Of a stretch of DNA of 64,000 nt, positions 1 through 8,836 are shown piece after piece. How positions within the stretch are numbered: the first letter of the stretch is position 1; the number at the start of each line of letters is the position of its first letter. The notes under the pieces are model-generated. The model was not told the DNA's origin, ran no database searches, and saw only the letters and a program-made list of their open reading frames with translations. A program made the translations under genes and the position numbers. Source of the DNA: DATBRC01 sp036560485 (GTDB lineage: Bacteria > Pseudomonadota > Gammaproteobacteria > Burkholderiales > Burkholderiaceae_D); NCBI GenBank assembly GCA_036560485.1, contig DATBRC010000055.1, positions 12,507-76,506 on the forward strand, given 5' to 3'.

Positions 1-405
1 CACCAAGCCAAACGTCGCCATAAATTCGGCATACATTTGGCTGGTGCCTTTTCGCACTTTGACAGAAGCCTGCATCAAATCGAGGCCAAACATCGCATGA
101 GCAATCCAGACGCCAATCACTGCACCGCCCAATTGCGCCAAAATGTACATGATCAAATGTCTGTGCGATAAATCGCCGCGCAAGGTTGCGATCAGCGATA
201 CGGCTGGATTGAAATGCGCGCCGGATACTTCACCAAACAGCATGATCAGCACGAACAAGCCGGCACCCGTAGCCAGACTATTCGCAAGCAATGCAATGGC
301 GATATTGCCGCCGGCAAGCTGCTCTCCCATGATGCCGGAACCGACAACAATGGCGAGCAGGAGAGCGGTACCGAGTGCTTCAGCCAGAAGTCGTTGGCGC
401 ATCAT
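1..405 (-). CDS. aqpS: MIP-family aquaporin/aquaglyceroporin of an ars operon (AqpS-like), 3' end outside window
   Basis: About 135 N-terminal residues are present; the rest lies beyond the left edge. The protein is hydrophobic, with a predicted first membrane helix in its first 25 residues. It carries the first NPA box of the MIP channel family (GAHFNPAVS, roughly residues 64-72), which forms half of the channel constriction. The start was chosen because its ATG overlaps the TGA of arsC (ATGA), so the two genes are probably translationally coupled and made together. In Sinorhizobium meliloti an aquaglyceroporin, AqpS, sits in an ars operon and lets arsenite leave the cell down its gradient; the same role is inferred here. 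A general water or glycerol channel is the alternative, but the operon context argues against it. The second NPA box cannot be seen. Confidence 0.85.
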   Translation of the reverse strand, partial: MMRQRLLAEALGTALLLAIVVGSGIMGEQLAGGNIAIALLANSLATGAGLFVLIMLFGEVSGAHFNPAVSLIATLRGDLSHRHLIMYILAQLGGAVIGVWIAHAMFGLDLMQASVKVRKGTSQMYAEFMATFGLV

Positions 406-893
406 GATGTTGCCAGCGCACGTGCTTCGCGTTGAAGCGACATTTGATCCAGTTTTGTGTGCGGAAGGTTGATCAGTAATTCAATGCGGTTGCGTAATGC
501 ATGCATCGTATTTGAGAATGCCTTACGTTTTTCGTCATCCGATCCTTCGACTGCCGCCGGATCCGGATAGCCCCAGTGTGCCGTCGCTGGTGAACCTGGC
601 CAGTATGGACATACCTCACCGGCAGCGTTGTCACACACTGTGATAATCAAATTCATCTTCGGCGCATTTGGCTGCGCGAACTCATCCCAGTTTTTACTAC
701 GTACGCCATCAGTACTGACACCTGCCGTTTGCAATACTTCCAGTGCAAAGGGATTAACGCGTCCGGTCGGATGGCTTCCTGCACTATAAGCACGGAATTG
801 ACCTTGACCCAAGTGGTTCAACAGACATTCAGCGAGAACACTGCGCGCCGAGTTTCCTGTGCAGAGGAACAGGACATTGATTGTATTGCTCAT
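402..893 (-). CDS. arsC: Arsenate reductase, low-molecular-weight phosphatase fold (ArsC)
   Basis: 163 residues, the usual length. It reduces arsenate to arsenite in the cytoplasm. The N-terminal P-loop CTGNSARS is the C-X5-R signature of the LMW phosphatase/arsenate reductase fold. A second cysteine pair in VCDNAAGEVCP, followed by AHWGYPDP, matches the redox cysteines and HWG-x-DP block of the thioredoxin-linked plasmid pI258 type. The start is set at the Met just before SNTINVLFLC; an upstream in-frame Met would add 19 residues that the family lacks. The mRNA upstream has only a weak purine-rich ribosome site (GAAAG). It lies between arsR and the aquaporin, so it supplies the arsenite that the channel would release. 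Confusion with a protein tyrosine phosphatase is unlikely given the extra cysteines. Confidence 0.92.
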   Translation of the reverse strand: MSNTINVLFLCTGNSARSVLAECLLNHLGQGQFRAYSAGSHPTGRVNPFALEVLQTAGVSTDGVRSKNWDEFAQPNAPKMNLIITVCDNAAGEVCPYWPGSPATAHWGYPDPAAVEGSDDEKRKAFSNTMHALRNRIELLINLPHTKLDQMSLQREARALATS

Positions 894-972
894 TACATTT
901 CTTTCATGGAGTGAGTATTTGAGATGCTCTACAAAGCGAATTGCTATCAAACATAAGGAAGGCGTTTTTATG

Positions 973-1326
973 TCACGTCTTTTTTGATTTGAATTCGATA
1001 CTGCAACTGGATTCAGAGCCTTGGCAGCAGTTTTCAGTCATATAGCCGATGAGCGCATTCATTTCGCTGAAGTTGGCTGTATAAATAATAAAACGACCAT
1101 CCTGGCGCGCCTGGATCAATCCTGCATGCGTTAATTCTTTTAAATGAAACGATAATGCCGATGGCGCAATGTCGAGCGTTGATGCCAGCACGCCGGCGGG
1201 CATGCCATCTTTTCCTGCGATAAGTAAAACACGGAAAATGCGCAATCTTGTCGATTGAGCCAATGCCGATAATGCGCGTACAGCATTGGTTTCGGTGAAT
1301 GTTTTCGGTGCTGTTTTAGCCTTCAT
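973..1326 (-). CDS. arsR: ArsR-family arsenite-responsive repressor
   Basis: 117-residue winged-helix regulator and first gene of the ars operon. Residues about 15-90 form the ArsR fold, with the recognition helix around APSALSFHLKEL. There is no ELCVCDL-type cysteine site in the DNA-binding region. Instead three cysteines sit near the C-terminus (Cys100, Cys101, Cys108 in ENCCQGSESSC), the arrangement described for Acidithiobacillus ferrooxidans ArsR, which binds As(III) there. It is expected to repress its own operon and to let go when arsenite binds. A palindrome directly upstream (1337-1352) is a good operator candidate. The 79-nt gap to arsC holds no evident terminator, so co-transcription is likely. 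There is no ribosome site ahead of the ATG; see the promoter entry. Confidence 0.92.
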   Translation of the reverse strand: MKAKTAPKTFTETNAVRALSALAQSTRLRIFRVLLIAGKDGMPAGVLASTLDIAPSALSFHLKELTHAGLIQARQDGRFIIYTANFSEMNALIGYMTENCCQGSESSCSIEFKSKKT

Positions 1327-1332
1327 TATTTA

Positions 1333-1361
1333 ATTATTCAATAAATATTGAAATGTTTCAA
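1333..1361 (-). promoter_or_regulatory. arsR promoter with embedded ArsR operator palindrome
   Basis: Read on the minus strand: a -35 box TTGAAA (1361-1356), a 17-nt spacer, and a -10 box AATAAT (1338-1333). A perfect inverted repeat, TTCAATA-TT-TATTGAA (1352-1337), fills the spacer and touches the -10 box, so a bound dimer would block RNA polymerase. Only six bases separate the -10 box from the arsR ATG, so transcription is predicted to start at or next to the A of the start codon (leaderless mRNA). Box assignment is by eye. Confidence 0.65.
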
Positions 1362-1386
1362 GCAATTCTTCCTTACAGGTAAAAGA

Positions 1387-1415
1387 TTGACCAAGATCGT
1401 GTGATCCTGTATTAT
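1387..1415 (+). promoter_or_regulatory. Sigma70-type promoter of the tRNA genes
   Basis: TTGACC (1387-1392), a 17-nt spacer and TATTAT (1410-1415). The start point would be near 1422, four bases before the mature tRNA-Pro. The spacing and near-consensus boxes fit a strong stable-RNA promoter. Confidence 0.7.
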
Positions 1416-1425
1416 CTTTTCCTCT

Positions 1426-1502
1426 CGGAGTGTAGCGCAGCCCGGTAGCGCACCTGGTTTGGGACCAGGGGGTCCAAGGTTCGAATCCTTGTACTCCGAC
1501 CA
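1426..1502 (+). tRNA. tRNA-Pro (anticodon UGG)
   Basis: 77 nt including an encoded CCA. The acceptor arms CGGAGTG and TACTCCG pair with one G-U. The anticodon stem CCTGG/CCAGG encloses the loop TTTGGGA, giving anticodon TGG. The T-loop reads GGTTCGAATCC. A strong hairpin terminator follows at once. Confidence 0.97.
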
Positions 1503-1509
1503 AAATAAA

Positions 1510-1536
1510 ACGGGCTGTCTTTGACAGCCCGTTTTT
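1510..1536 (+). terminator. Intrinsic terminator after tRNA-Pro
   Basis: Stem ACGGGCTGTC / GACAGCCCGT (10 bp) with a TTT loop, followed by a T run. It separates the two tRNA genes, so tRNA-Arg depends on read-through or its own promoter. Confidence 0.9.
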
Positions 1537-1569
1537 CATTTTGAGCGATCATTCAACCTGCTTTACGTG

Positions 1570-1646
<77 letters not shown>

Positions 1647-1657
1647 TCAAGCACTTT

Positions 1658-1690
1658 AGCCAAACTTCTCTGTTTGGCTTTTTGTTTTTT
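1658..1690 (+). terminator. Intrinsic terminator after tRNA-Arg
   Basis: Stem AGCCAAAC / GTTTGGCT with a six-base loop, followed by TTTTGTTTTTTT. It ends the tRNA transcript. Confidence 0.88.
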
Positions 1691-2162
1691 TACCCCCGCC
1701 AAATATCGTGAAATAGTCACGCACACAAGCTTTTTCCTTCGGTGCTTCCCTATAACAAATAGCAATGTGTTGGAATCTGCTCATACAGTTCAAGTTCGTT
1801 TGACATAGGGCACTATCTGCAAGTAATGTTGCAGATGAACAATGCGATTCTTGTCAGATTATGTCGCTGGTGTACGAATTCAAATGCAAATTTCCGAAAA
1901 ATTTTGCATTTCCGGCAAAGTAATAGTGGCAAATGATTTTTCTGCATTGATCAAGAGAGTTTGGTTATTTGAGGATGATTTTTCCGCATCTATCTTGTTC
2001 CTTATCAAATGCATGAAAAAATTGATTCATGCATTCGATATGCCAAGGTACGGCAGTCCATCAAAAACGCAATCGGCTAGCAGGACAAAGAAAATGCCAA
2101 GTGACCGAAGGGCACGACAGCAGTGCTCGAAACGTTCAAGGTTTTTACTCTAGGTTCTCAAC
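1691..2162. other. Gene-free stretch upstream of the hybrid kinase
   Basis: About 470 bases, AT-rich, with no gene I can support. An open frame of 103 codons at 1842-2153 has no recognisable protein character and an AT-driven composition, so I leave it out. The stretch should hold the kinase promoter, but no pair of boxes stands out. The inverted repeat at 1882-1911 is the only clear structure. Confidence 0.6.
1882..1911. repeat. AT-rich inverted repeat upstream of the hybrid kinase
   Basis: Arms AAATGCAAATTT and AAATTTTGCATTT are complementary with one bulged base and enclose about five bases. It could be a regulator site or a cruciform; no T run follows it, so it is not a terminator. Confidence 0.5.
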
Positions 2163-5100
2163 ATGAAATCTGCGTCAGACAAGGGCTCAATATCGCTGAC
2201 GGCTTTCTTTGCGCTTGCCGGGCAAGCGATTGCAGCACTTCAAGCATCGCATCGCGGGCGACCATATCACGGGTGCATCAATACTACGGCGCTTGATTGG
2301 GCCAGCTTGAATCGCCAGGACGCCGCACCGAGATTTCTCGATTGGCCCGCTGATCAACAGCACGTTGCCTACATTTCCCCTGAACAGACCGGCCGCATGA
2401 ATCGCGGTGTGGACTATCGCAGCGACTACTATTCATTGGGCGTCATTTTCTACGAAATTTTAACGGGAACCTTACCCTTTGAGTCTGACGATGAGATGGA
2501 ACTTGTTCATCAACACATTGCGCGACAGCCGTCACCGGTATACCAGCGCAGAAGCGATATTCCACAGACAGTAAGCGATATCGTACTCAAGCTAATGAGT
2601 AAAAATGCGGAAGATCGTTACCAAAGCCTGGAGGGTTTGGCTGCGGATTTACGGCAATGTGAACAGGCGCTCAGTGAAGGCCGTCCTATTCCAAAATTTA
2701 CTCTCGGCAAATTCGATCAAAACGATATTCTGCAAATCCCGCAGAAACTTTATGGACGTAATGGCGAAATCGAAATTTTGCGCCAAGCGCTCAATCGTTG
2801 CATCGTCGGCGACACGGAATTGTTGTTGGTGAATGGGCATGCCGGTGTTGGAAAATCCAGTCTGGTGAGCGAGATTCAAAAGACTTGCATCGAGAAGCGA
2901 GGCATTTATCTTGTCGGGAAATTTGATCAGTTCAGGCGCGATATTCCCTATGCGTCGCTCGTCAAAGCGTTTCAAAGTTTTGTCCACCAAATTCTGGGAG
3001 ATAGTGAAGAGCAGGTCACATACTGGCGCGACGCGATATTGCATGCAGTCGGAGGAAATGGGCAGTTGCTGATTGATGTGATTCCGGCATTGGAATTTGT
3101 CATTGGTCCGCAGCCGGCTGTGGCTGAATACGCGGCTAAGGAGGCGCAAGATCGCTTCCTGGAAGTATTTCGTCAGTTCGTGAGCGCCATTGCACAATCA
3201 CAGCATCCACTCGTGTTGTTCCTTGATGATTTGCAATGGGTGGATGCCGGCAGCATGAAATTGATTGATTATCTGTTGACCGAGACAGAATTGCGTCATC
3301 TGCTCCTGATTGGAGCGTATCGCCAGAACGAAATTGATGAGGCGCATCCGCTGGCATTGAGTCTTGTGTCACTGCGCCAGCGTAAAGGATTGGTGCATGA
3401 AATTACATTGTCTGCACTGACGCTGGAGGATGTGACGAGCCTGATCACCGACACGTTGTCATGTGATTCCGTACGTGCTTTGCCACTGGCTACACTGGTG
3501 CATGAAAAAACAGCCGGCAATCCATTTTTTACACGACAATTTCTTCTGACTTTGTATGAAGAGAAACTGCTCACGCTGGATACACAAGCTGAACCGTCAC
3601 GTGCCTGGAAATGGAATATTGCACGGATTCATGCCAAAGGCATTACGGATAACGTGGTTGAGTTGATGGTCGAAAAACTGCAGCGCTTGCCGGCAGCTGC
3701 ACTGGATCTCTTGAAGTATCTCGCTTGTCTCGGTAACGGCGCCACGATTCCTACACTTGGCGCAACCTTCGGTTGTTCCGAAAGAAATGTGGAAGTGTTG
3801 CTGAATGATGCCTTGCGCGTCGGCTTGTTGATGAGGAATGGTGATGCCATCAAGTTTGGCCATAACCGCATCCATGAAGCCGCTTACTCGATGATTGCTC
3901 GGGATGTCAGATCAAGCATGCATTTGGCGATTGGCAGAGCGCTGCATGCTCTGATGGAACAGGATGAGGATGAAGACGCTGTGTTTGATGTTGCACATCA
4001 ATTCAATAGCGGTCTCGACTTGATTCATGAGTCAGAGGAAATCGACATAGCATGCCAGCTGAATATTCGCGCAGGCAAGAAGGCGAAAGCATCTGCGGCG
4101 TATGCTTCAGCTAAAAGTTTTTTTGCGCAAGCTACTGCGCTATTACCGCCTCATGCTTGGTCAGAGGATCGATACGAAGAGACGTTTTCACTTATTCAAG
4201 AATATGCAGATTGCGATATTGTCCTGGGCCATTTTGTAGAGGCTGAGGCGCTATTCGATTTAATTCTTGATAACGTGCGTAGCGAGACCGATCGCGTCCG
4301 GGTTTGCCGGTTACAGATGCGCATGTATCTTGTCACGAGCAGGATTGGCCAAGGATTGGTACTTGGGCTTGAGGCTTTGCATCTGTATGGCGTGTCATTT
4401 CCGGAGACAGATAAAGAGTTGATGGAAAGCGTCGAACCGGCTCGCCAAGAGTTGACTCGCCAGTTGGCCGGCAAGCGTATTGCAGATCTCATGGAGCTGC
4501 CGCTTGTCGATAACCTGGAAGTCTCGATGATCATCGGATTGATGACCGACTTGCTGACTGCCGCATACAGCGTGCGTCCAGCATTGGTTCCATCGATCCT
4601 TATGAAGGCGCTGAATTTATCCCTGAAACATGGAAACACGGCTGATTCGTGCGTTATCTATAGTAACTATGGCTTGATCGTTGCAGGTATGTTTGGCGAT
4701 ATCGCGACTGGCTTTGAATTTTCCGAAATGTCGTTGCGGCTGAATGCGCGCTTCCGTGATATCAAGGTTCGTGGACGCTTGTTGTACATACATGGTTATG
4801 CGTTGCAAGTGAAGCGGCAACCGATGACGGCGTGCTTTGCGACACTGGAAGAAGCCATTATCAGTTGTCGCGAGGTTGGCAACATATTGTTCTATGCAGG
4901 AAGTTACGATGCTCTGGTGTGGTTGAACTGGGAGTCAGGCAAGACGCTGGAAGAAGTGCAAACAATCTTGCGAACGTATCTGGAATTCGCTCACCAAACG
5001 CGTTACCCCTATGCAGATTACCTGCTCAGAATTATTGAGCAAGGTATCACGAGAGTGCAGGGTGTGACGATGGACGGTTGTGATATCGATTACCTGGCGA

Positions 5101-8100
5101 TGCTTATCAAGGCAGATTATGGGTATGCAATTGCGCACTATCATGTCATGCAACAAATGGTGCATTTCATATTCGGGCGCTACGACGATGCACTGATTGC
5201 AGCAGAAGCGGCGAGTAAAGTGACGGCGACCTTGCAGGCGCTGGCGTCAATGACAACGCATCATTTTTATTATGCGCTGACGCTGGCTTCACTTTACAAC
5301 CAGGTGGATGCGGATCGCCAGGAAATATTCAAGCAGACAATCAATAACCAGCTGGGCAAGCTAAAGCATTCGGCGGAAAACTGCCCGGCGAGCTATCAGA
5401 ATCGTTATTGCCTCGTTGCCGCCGAGTTGGCTCGTATTGAAGGACGCGAAATCGACGCCGAGTATTTTTATGAGGAGGCGATTCTTTCTGCGCGCGACAA
5501 CGGCTTTCTGCAAAATGAAGCGATTGCTTGTGAATTGGCTGCGCGTTTTTATCGTACGCGTGGTTTCGCTATGACTGCCGCCGCGTATCTGGCACAGGCG
5601 CGTGCCAGCTATCTGAAGTGGGGGGCGCATGGCAAACTGACGGAACTGGATCGCGAGTTCCCGCGTAGTGCTTCCGAGAGACGTACCAGCAATGCGATTG
5701 GTTTGCAGTTTGATTCCATGGCGATGCTCAAGGCCTATCAAGCCATTTCAGGTGAAATTCAGCTTGGCAAGTTGCTGCATACCTTGATTCGCATTGTCAT
5801 GGAGACGGCGGGAGCGGAGCAGGGATGTTTGCTCTTGATGCGCAATGATGCGATGCAGCTGGCCGCTGAAGTCAGAGCGGGCTCGCGTAGTGGCGAGCCT
5901 GAGATTGTGGTGCTGATGGAGCTGACTGATGTTAATCCGGACAAGCTGCCTGAGCGGATTGTCAGCTATGTCGTGCGCACGCGTGAGACGGTATTGCTTG
6001 CCGATGCAATTCATGCGAGTGGAGACGTTGCAAATTTCGCTACCGATCCGTATGTCACAACGTATTTGCCGCGATCGTTATTATGCATGCCGATCCTCAA
6101 GCAAGGCGAATTGGTCGGCATACTTTATCTGGAAAACAGACTGGCAGTAGGCGCGTTCACACCGGCACATGTGTCGACGCTTGAATTGTTGGTATTGCAG
6201 GCGGCAATTGCGATCGAAAATGCCCAGGTTTATAACGAGATCGAGGATCGCGTCGGCGAGCGGACGCGTGCTTTGAGTATTGAAATCGCCGAGCGTAAAC
6301 GTGTTGAAGAAGAGCTGGTGCTGGAAAAAGTGCGAGCAGAAGAAGCGACGCAATCGAAATCAATTTTTCTGGCGAATATGAGTCATGAGATTCGTACGCC
6401 AATGAATGCTGTTATCGGGTTGAGCCATCTGGCGCTTGGTACTACGCTGAATGAACGGCAACGCGATTACATCACCAAGATTCATCGAGCCGGTAGTTCT
6501 TTGCTGGGCCTGATTAACGATATTCTGGACTTCTCGAAAATTGAAGCTGGCAAGATCGATCTTGAACAAGCAGATTTCACCTTGAGTCGCGTAGTGGACA
6601 CTGTGGTGACAGTCGTCAACCACAAAGTGGAAGAGAAAGGTCTTTCGCTCAATATCCGGATTGCGCCGCAAGTACCTCAAGCCTTGATCGGTGATTCGCT
6701 GAGGTTGGGCCAGATCCTCACCAATCTGCTTAACAACGCCATCAAGTTCACCGAATCGGGCGGAGTAACTTTGAGCGCATCTTGGTTGGAACAAAGCGGA
6801 AACCGCATACAGCTTGGCTTCTCGGTTCAAGATAGCGGCATCGGCATGACGAAAGAACAGATCGCCAAGCTCTTTCACGCATTTAGCCAGGCTGAAGGAT
6901 CGACTACACGTAAATATGGCGGCACAGGATTGGGATTATCCATTGCCAAGCGCTTGGTCGAACTGATGGACGGCACGATTTGGGCCGAGAGTGTGCTCGG
7001 GCAGGGAAGCACATTTCATTTTACGGCATGGTTTGGAATGGGCGAGGAAGTGCCGGGTGCCGCAGTGCTGATGGACGGTACAACCCAGTCATTGCGTCTG
7101 GACGGTGCACATGTGCTGGTAGTAGAAGACAACGAGGTCAACCAGCAAATCGTCGCGGAATTGCTTCAACAAATTGGCGTGTCGACCGAGCTTGCAGAAA
7201 ATGGGCAAATCGGACTTGATAAAGTGTTGGCCGAACCGGGCCGTTATGACGCCGTGCTAATGGATATGCAAATGCCGGTGATGGACGGACTGGTATCGAC
7301 TCGGAAGATACGTGAGCATGTTACTGCAGACCGGCTTCCTATCATCGCCCTGACAGCGAATGCAATGTCACACGAAAGGCGATCCTGCCTGGATGCGGGA
7401 ATGAATGACTATCTGACCAAGCCGATTGATGTGAAGCAGCTGATAGCCACATTGGCGCGCTGGATCAAGGTGCGTGAGCATAAGAGCGTAACGCATGTGC
7501 AGGTCGTTAATACCATTCCGATTGTAGATGCCGCAGATTTGTTGCCAGCGGAATTGCCTCCCTTGAACTTGAAGGCTGCATTGAAACGTGTGAACAATAA
7601 CAGCGGCTTGTTACGAAAGCTGCTGCTGCAGTTTCATCAGCGTTATCAATCGAGTACTACCGAGTTGCGCCGCTTGTTTGATCATGCCGAATGGGCAGAC
7701 GCTGAGCGCCTGATACATACCCTGAAAGGCTTGACTGCCACCTTTGAGATTGCAGACTTGCCAGGTATCGCCGAGTCCCTTGAGACGGCACTGCGAGAGC
7801 AGCGATTCGAAGCTTGCCCGCCTCTTATTGATGCCTTCGAAGCCGGATTCGAAAAAGCGATTGCAGCGATCGGCGCGCTTGCAAGTCAATCCAATACCCA
7901 AGTAGCAGAGCCTCTTGCAGCAAACGCTGTGCCGGTCGATATTAAAGCAGTCTTGCTAGCCATTGATGCGCTGGATGCATCGCTGGCAGGTAGCAGTATA
8001 GAGGCGGTCGATATGGCGGTGTCATTGCAGCGTCAATTCGGGATTGGTGCAATAAAAAATCTTGTCGGGACGTTGGTCGAGCAAACTGCCGAATTTGATT

Positions 8101-8156
8101 ATGACAGCGCTATCGAGACATTGAAGGGAATTAAGAAAGCAATCAATGTAAATTAA
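2163..8156 (+). CDS. Giant hybrid histidine kinase: kinase-remnant / AAA ATPase / GAF / HisKA / REC / HPt
   Basis: 1997 residues, cytoplasmic, related to the large Ser/Thr-kinase/ATPase/sensor-kinase proteins. Domain order: a Ser/Thr kinase C-lobe remnant (1-170, with SPEQTGRMNRG and DYYSLGV); an AAA-type ATPase with Walker A GHAGVGKSS near 226 and Walker B LVLFLDDLQWVD near 352; a helical TPR-like region (about 480-1170); GAF (about 1190-1350); HisKA with the phospho-acceptor His1408 in MSHEIRTPMN; HATPase (N-box near 1522, GTGLGLS near 1585); REC with Asp1701 (LMDMQMP); HPt with His1852 (HTLKG). The N-terminal kinase lacks the glycine loop and ATP lysine, and its catalytic loop is degenerate (YHGCIN in place of HRDxxxxN), so it should not phosphorylate proteins. 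The signal sensed is unknown. A three-step relay to the facing response regulator is likely. Confidence 0.9.
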   Translation: MKSASDKGSISLTAFFALAGQAIAALQASHRGRPYHGCINTTALDWASLNRQDAAPRFLDWPADQQHVAYISPEQTGRMNRGVDYRSDYYSLGVIFYEILTGTLPFESDDEMELVHQHIARQPSPVYQRRSDIPQTVSDIVLKLMSKNAEDRYQSLEGLAADLRQCEQALSEGRPIPKFTLGKFDQNDILQIPQKLYGRNGEIEILRQALNRCIVGDTELLLVNGHAGVGKSSLVSEIQKTCIEKRGIYLVGKFDQFRRDIPYASLVKAFQSFVHQILGDSEEQVTYWRDAILHAVGGNGQLLIDVIPALEFVIGPQPAVAEYAAKEAQDRFLEVFRQFVSAIAQSQHPLVLFLDDLQWVDAGSMKLIDYLLTETELRHLLLIGAYRQNEIDEAHPLALSLVSLRQRKGLVHEITLSALTLEDVTSLITDTLSCDSVRALPLATLVHEKTAGNPFFTRQFLLTLYEEKLLTLDTQAEPSRAWKWNIARIHAKGITDNVVELMVEKLQRLPAAALDLLKYLACLGNGATIPTLGATFGCSERNVEVLLNDALRVGLLMRNGDAIKFGHNRIHEAAYSMIARDVRSSMHLAIGRALHALMEQDEDEDAVFDVAHQFNSGLDLIHESEEIDIACQLNIRAGKKAKASAAYASAKSFFAQATALLPPHAWSEDRYEETFSLIQEYADCDIVLGHFVEAEALFDLILDNVRSETDRVRVCRLQMRMYLVTSRIGQGLVLGLEALHLYGVSFPETDKELMESVEPARQELTRQLAGKRIADLMELPLVDNLEVSMIIGLMTDLLTAAYSVRPALVPSILMKALNLSLKHGNTADSCVIYSNYGLIVAGMFGDIATGFEFSEMSLRLNARFRDIKVRGRLLYIHGYALQVKRQPMTACFATLEEAIISCREVGNILFYAGSYDALVWLNWESGKTLEEVQTILRTYLEFAHQTRYPYADYLLRIIEQGITRVQGVTMDGCDIDYLAMLIKADYGYAIAHYHVMQQMVHFIFGRYDDALIAAEAASKVTATLQALASMTTHHFYYALTLASLYNQVDADRQEIFKQTINNQLGKLKHSAENCPASYQNRYCLVAAELARIEGREIDAEYFYEEAILSARDNGFLQNEAIACELAARFYRTRGFAMTAAAYLAQARASYLKWGAHGKLTELDREFPRSASERRTSNAIGLQFDSMAMLKAYQAISGEIQLGKLLHTLIRIVMETAGAEQGCLLLMRNDAMQLAAEVRAGSRSGEPEIVVLMELTDVNPDKLPERIVSYVVRTRETVLLADAIHASGDVANFATDPYVTTYLPRSLLCMPILKQGELVGILYLENRLAVGAFTPAHVSTLELLVLQAAIAIENAQVYNEIEDRVGERTRALSIEIAERKRVEEELVLEKVRAEEATQSKSIFLANMSHEIRTPMNAVIGLSHLALGTTLNERQRDYITKIHRAGSSLLGLINDILDFSKIEAGKIDLEQADFTLSRVVDTVVTVVNHKVEEKGLSLNIRIAPQVPQALIGDSLRLGQILTNLLNNAIKFTESGGVTLSASWLEQSGNRIQLGFSVQDSGIGMTKEQIAKLFHAFSQAEGSTTRKYGGTGLGLSIAKRLVELMDGTIWAESVLGQGSTFHFTAWFGMGEEVPGAAVLMDGTTQSLRLDGAHVLVVEDNEVNQQIVAELLQQIGVSTELAENGQIGLDKVLAEPGRYDAVLMDMQMPVMDGLVSTRKIREHVTADRLPIIALTANAMSHERRSCLDAGMNDYLTKPIDVKQLIATLARWIKVREHKSVTHVQVVNTIPIVDAADLLPAELPPLNLKAALKRVNNNSGLLRKLLLQFHQRYQSSTTELRRLFDHAEWADAERLIHTLKGLTATFEIADLPGIAESLETALREQRFEACPPLIDAFEAGFEKAIAAIGALASQSNTQVAEPLAANAVPVDIKAVLLAIDALDASLAGSSIEAVDMAVSLQRQFGIGAIKNLVGTLVEQTAEFDYDSAIETLKGIKKAINVN

Positions 8157-8836
8157 TTCTGTTGTTCCAAAAGACCACGTTGCTGGGCTTCAAAAACTGC
8201 TTTGCCACGTGAGTTCACCGACAGCTTGCTGTAGATACTCTTGATATGATTTTGCACAGTCATGATTGAAATTGACAAGTTCTGCGCAATTTCTTCATAA
8301 GTACATCCTCGTGCGATCAATTGCAGAACAGCTACTTCACGTTTGGAAAGAAGATTTTTTTCTTCTTCAGTTGCTGTTACTTTTACTTTTTCGGTATTTC
8401 TTAATTGATCCAGGATTTTACGAGCAATCAACGGGCTGACTGGAGAACCGCCAAACCGTAATTCTTGTATCGCACGTACGATTTGGCATGCGCCGTCTTC
8501 TTTCAGCAAGTATCCACGAGCGCCGGCTGCTATACATTCAGCAACGTCTTTATCTTCACTGGAAGAGGTTAGAACAACCGCGTCACATGCTGGATGGTAT
8601 CGAGTGCATGATCGTATGACTTCAATACCCAAGCCATCTTTCAAGCGCAAATCAACCAGTACCACATCAGCGCATGCCGTTTCGAGCCATGCCAATGCAC
8701 TTGTGACATTCTCAAATGATGCCAATAATTGCAAGCCGGAGTCGGATTCGATTACAGCAGAAAGGATCTTTCTTGTTATCGCATCATCTTCAACTATCGC
8801 AACACTAATTTGCGAGGAGGGTGTCTTTGGCAACAT
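8153..8836 (-). CDS. NarL/FixJ-family response regulator (REC + LuxR HTH)
   Basis: 227 residues. The N-terminal receiver domain has an acidic pair (Asp17-Asp18), phospho-acceptor Asp62 in VLVDLRL, Thr90 and Lys112. The C-terminal LuxR-type helix-turn-helix (about 160-222) contains LSKREVAVLQLIARG and the recognition region SIMTVQNHIKSIYSKL. It binds DNA when phosphorylated; targets are unknown. The ATG at 8836 was preferred over a TTG seven codons upstream because it has a GGA purine patch at suitable distance and matches where the receiver domain begins. It faces the hybrid kinase and their stop codons overlap by a few bases inside AATTAATT, suggesting that they are partners. Confidence 0.9.
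   Translation of the reverse strand: MLPKTPSSQISVAIVEDDAITRKILSAVIESDSGLQLLASFENVTSALAWLETACADVVLVDLRLKDGLGIEVIRSCTRYHPACDAVVLTSSSEDKDVAECIAAGARGYLLKEDGACQIVRAIQELRFGGSPVSPLIARKILDQLRNTEKVKVTATEEEKNLLSKREVAVLQLIARGCTYEEIAQNLSISIMTVQNHIKSIYSKLSVNSRGKAVFEAQQRGLLEQQN

Noticed and set aside
1842..2153. 103-codon frame upstream of the hybrid kinase, considered as the missing kinase N-lobe
   Set aside because: No glycine loop, no ATP-binding lysine context and no kinase-like pattern; composition looks non-coding.
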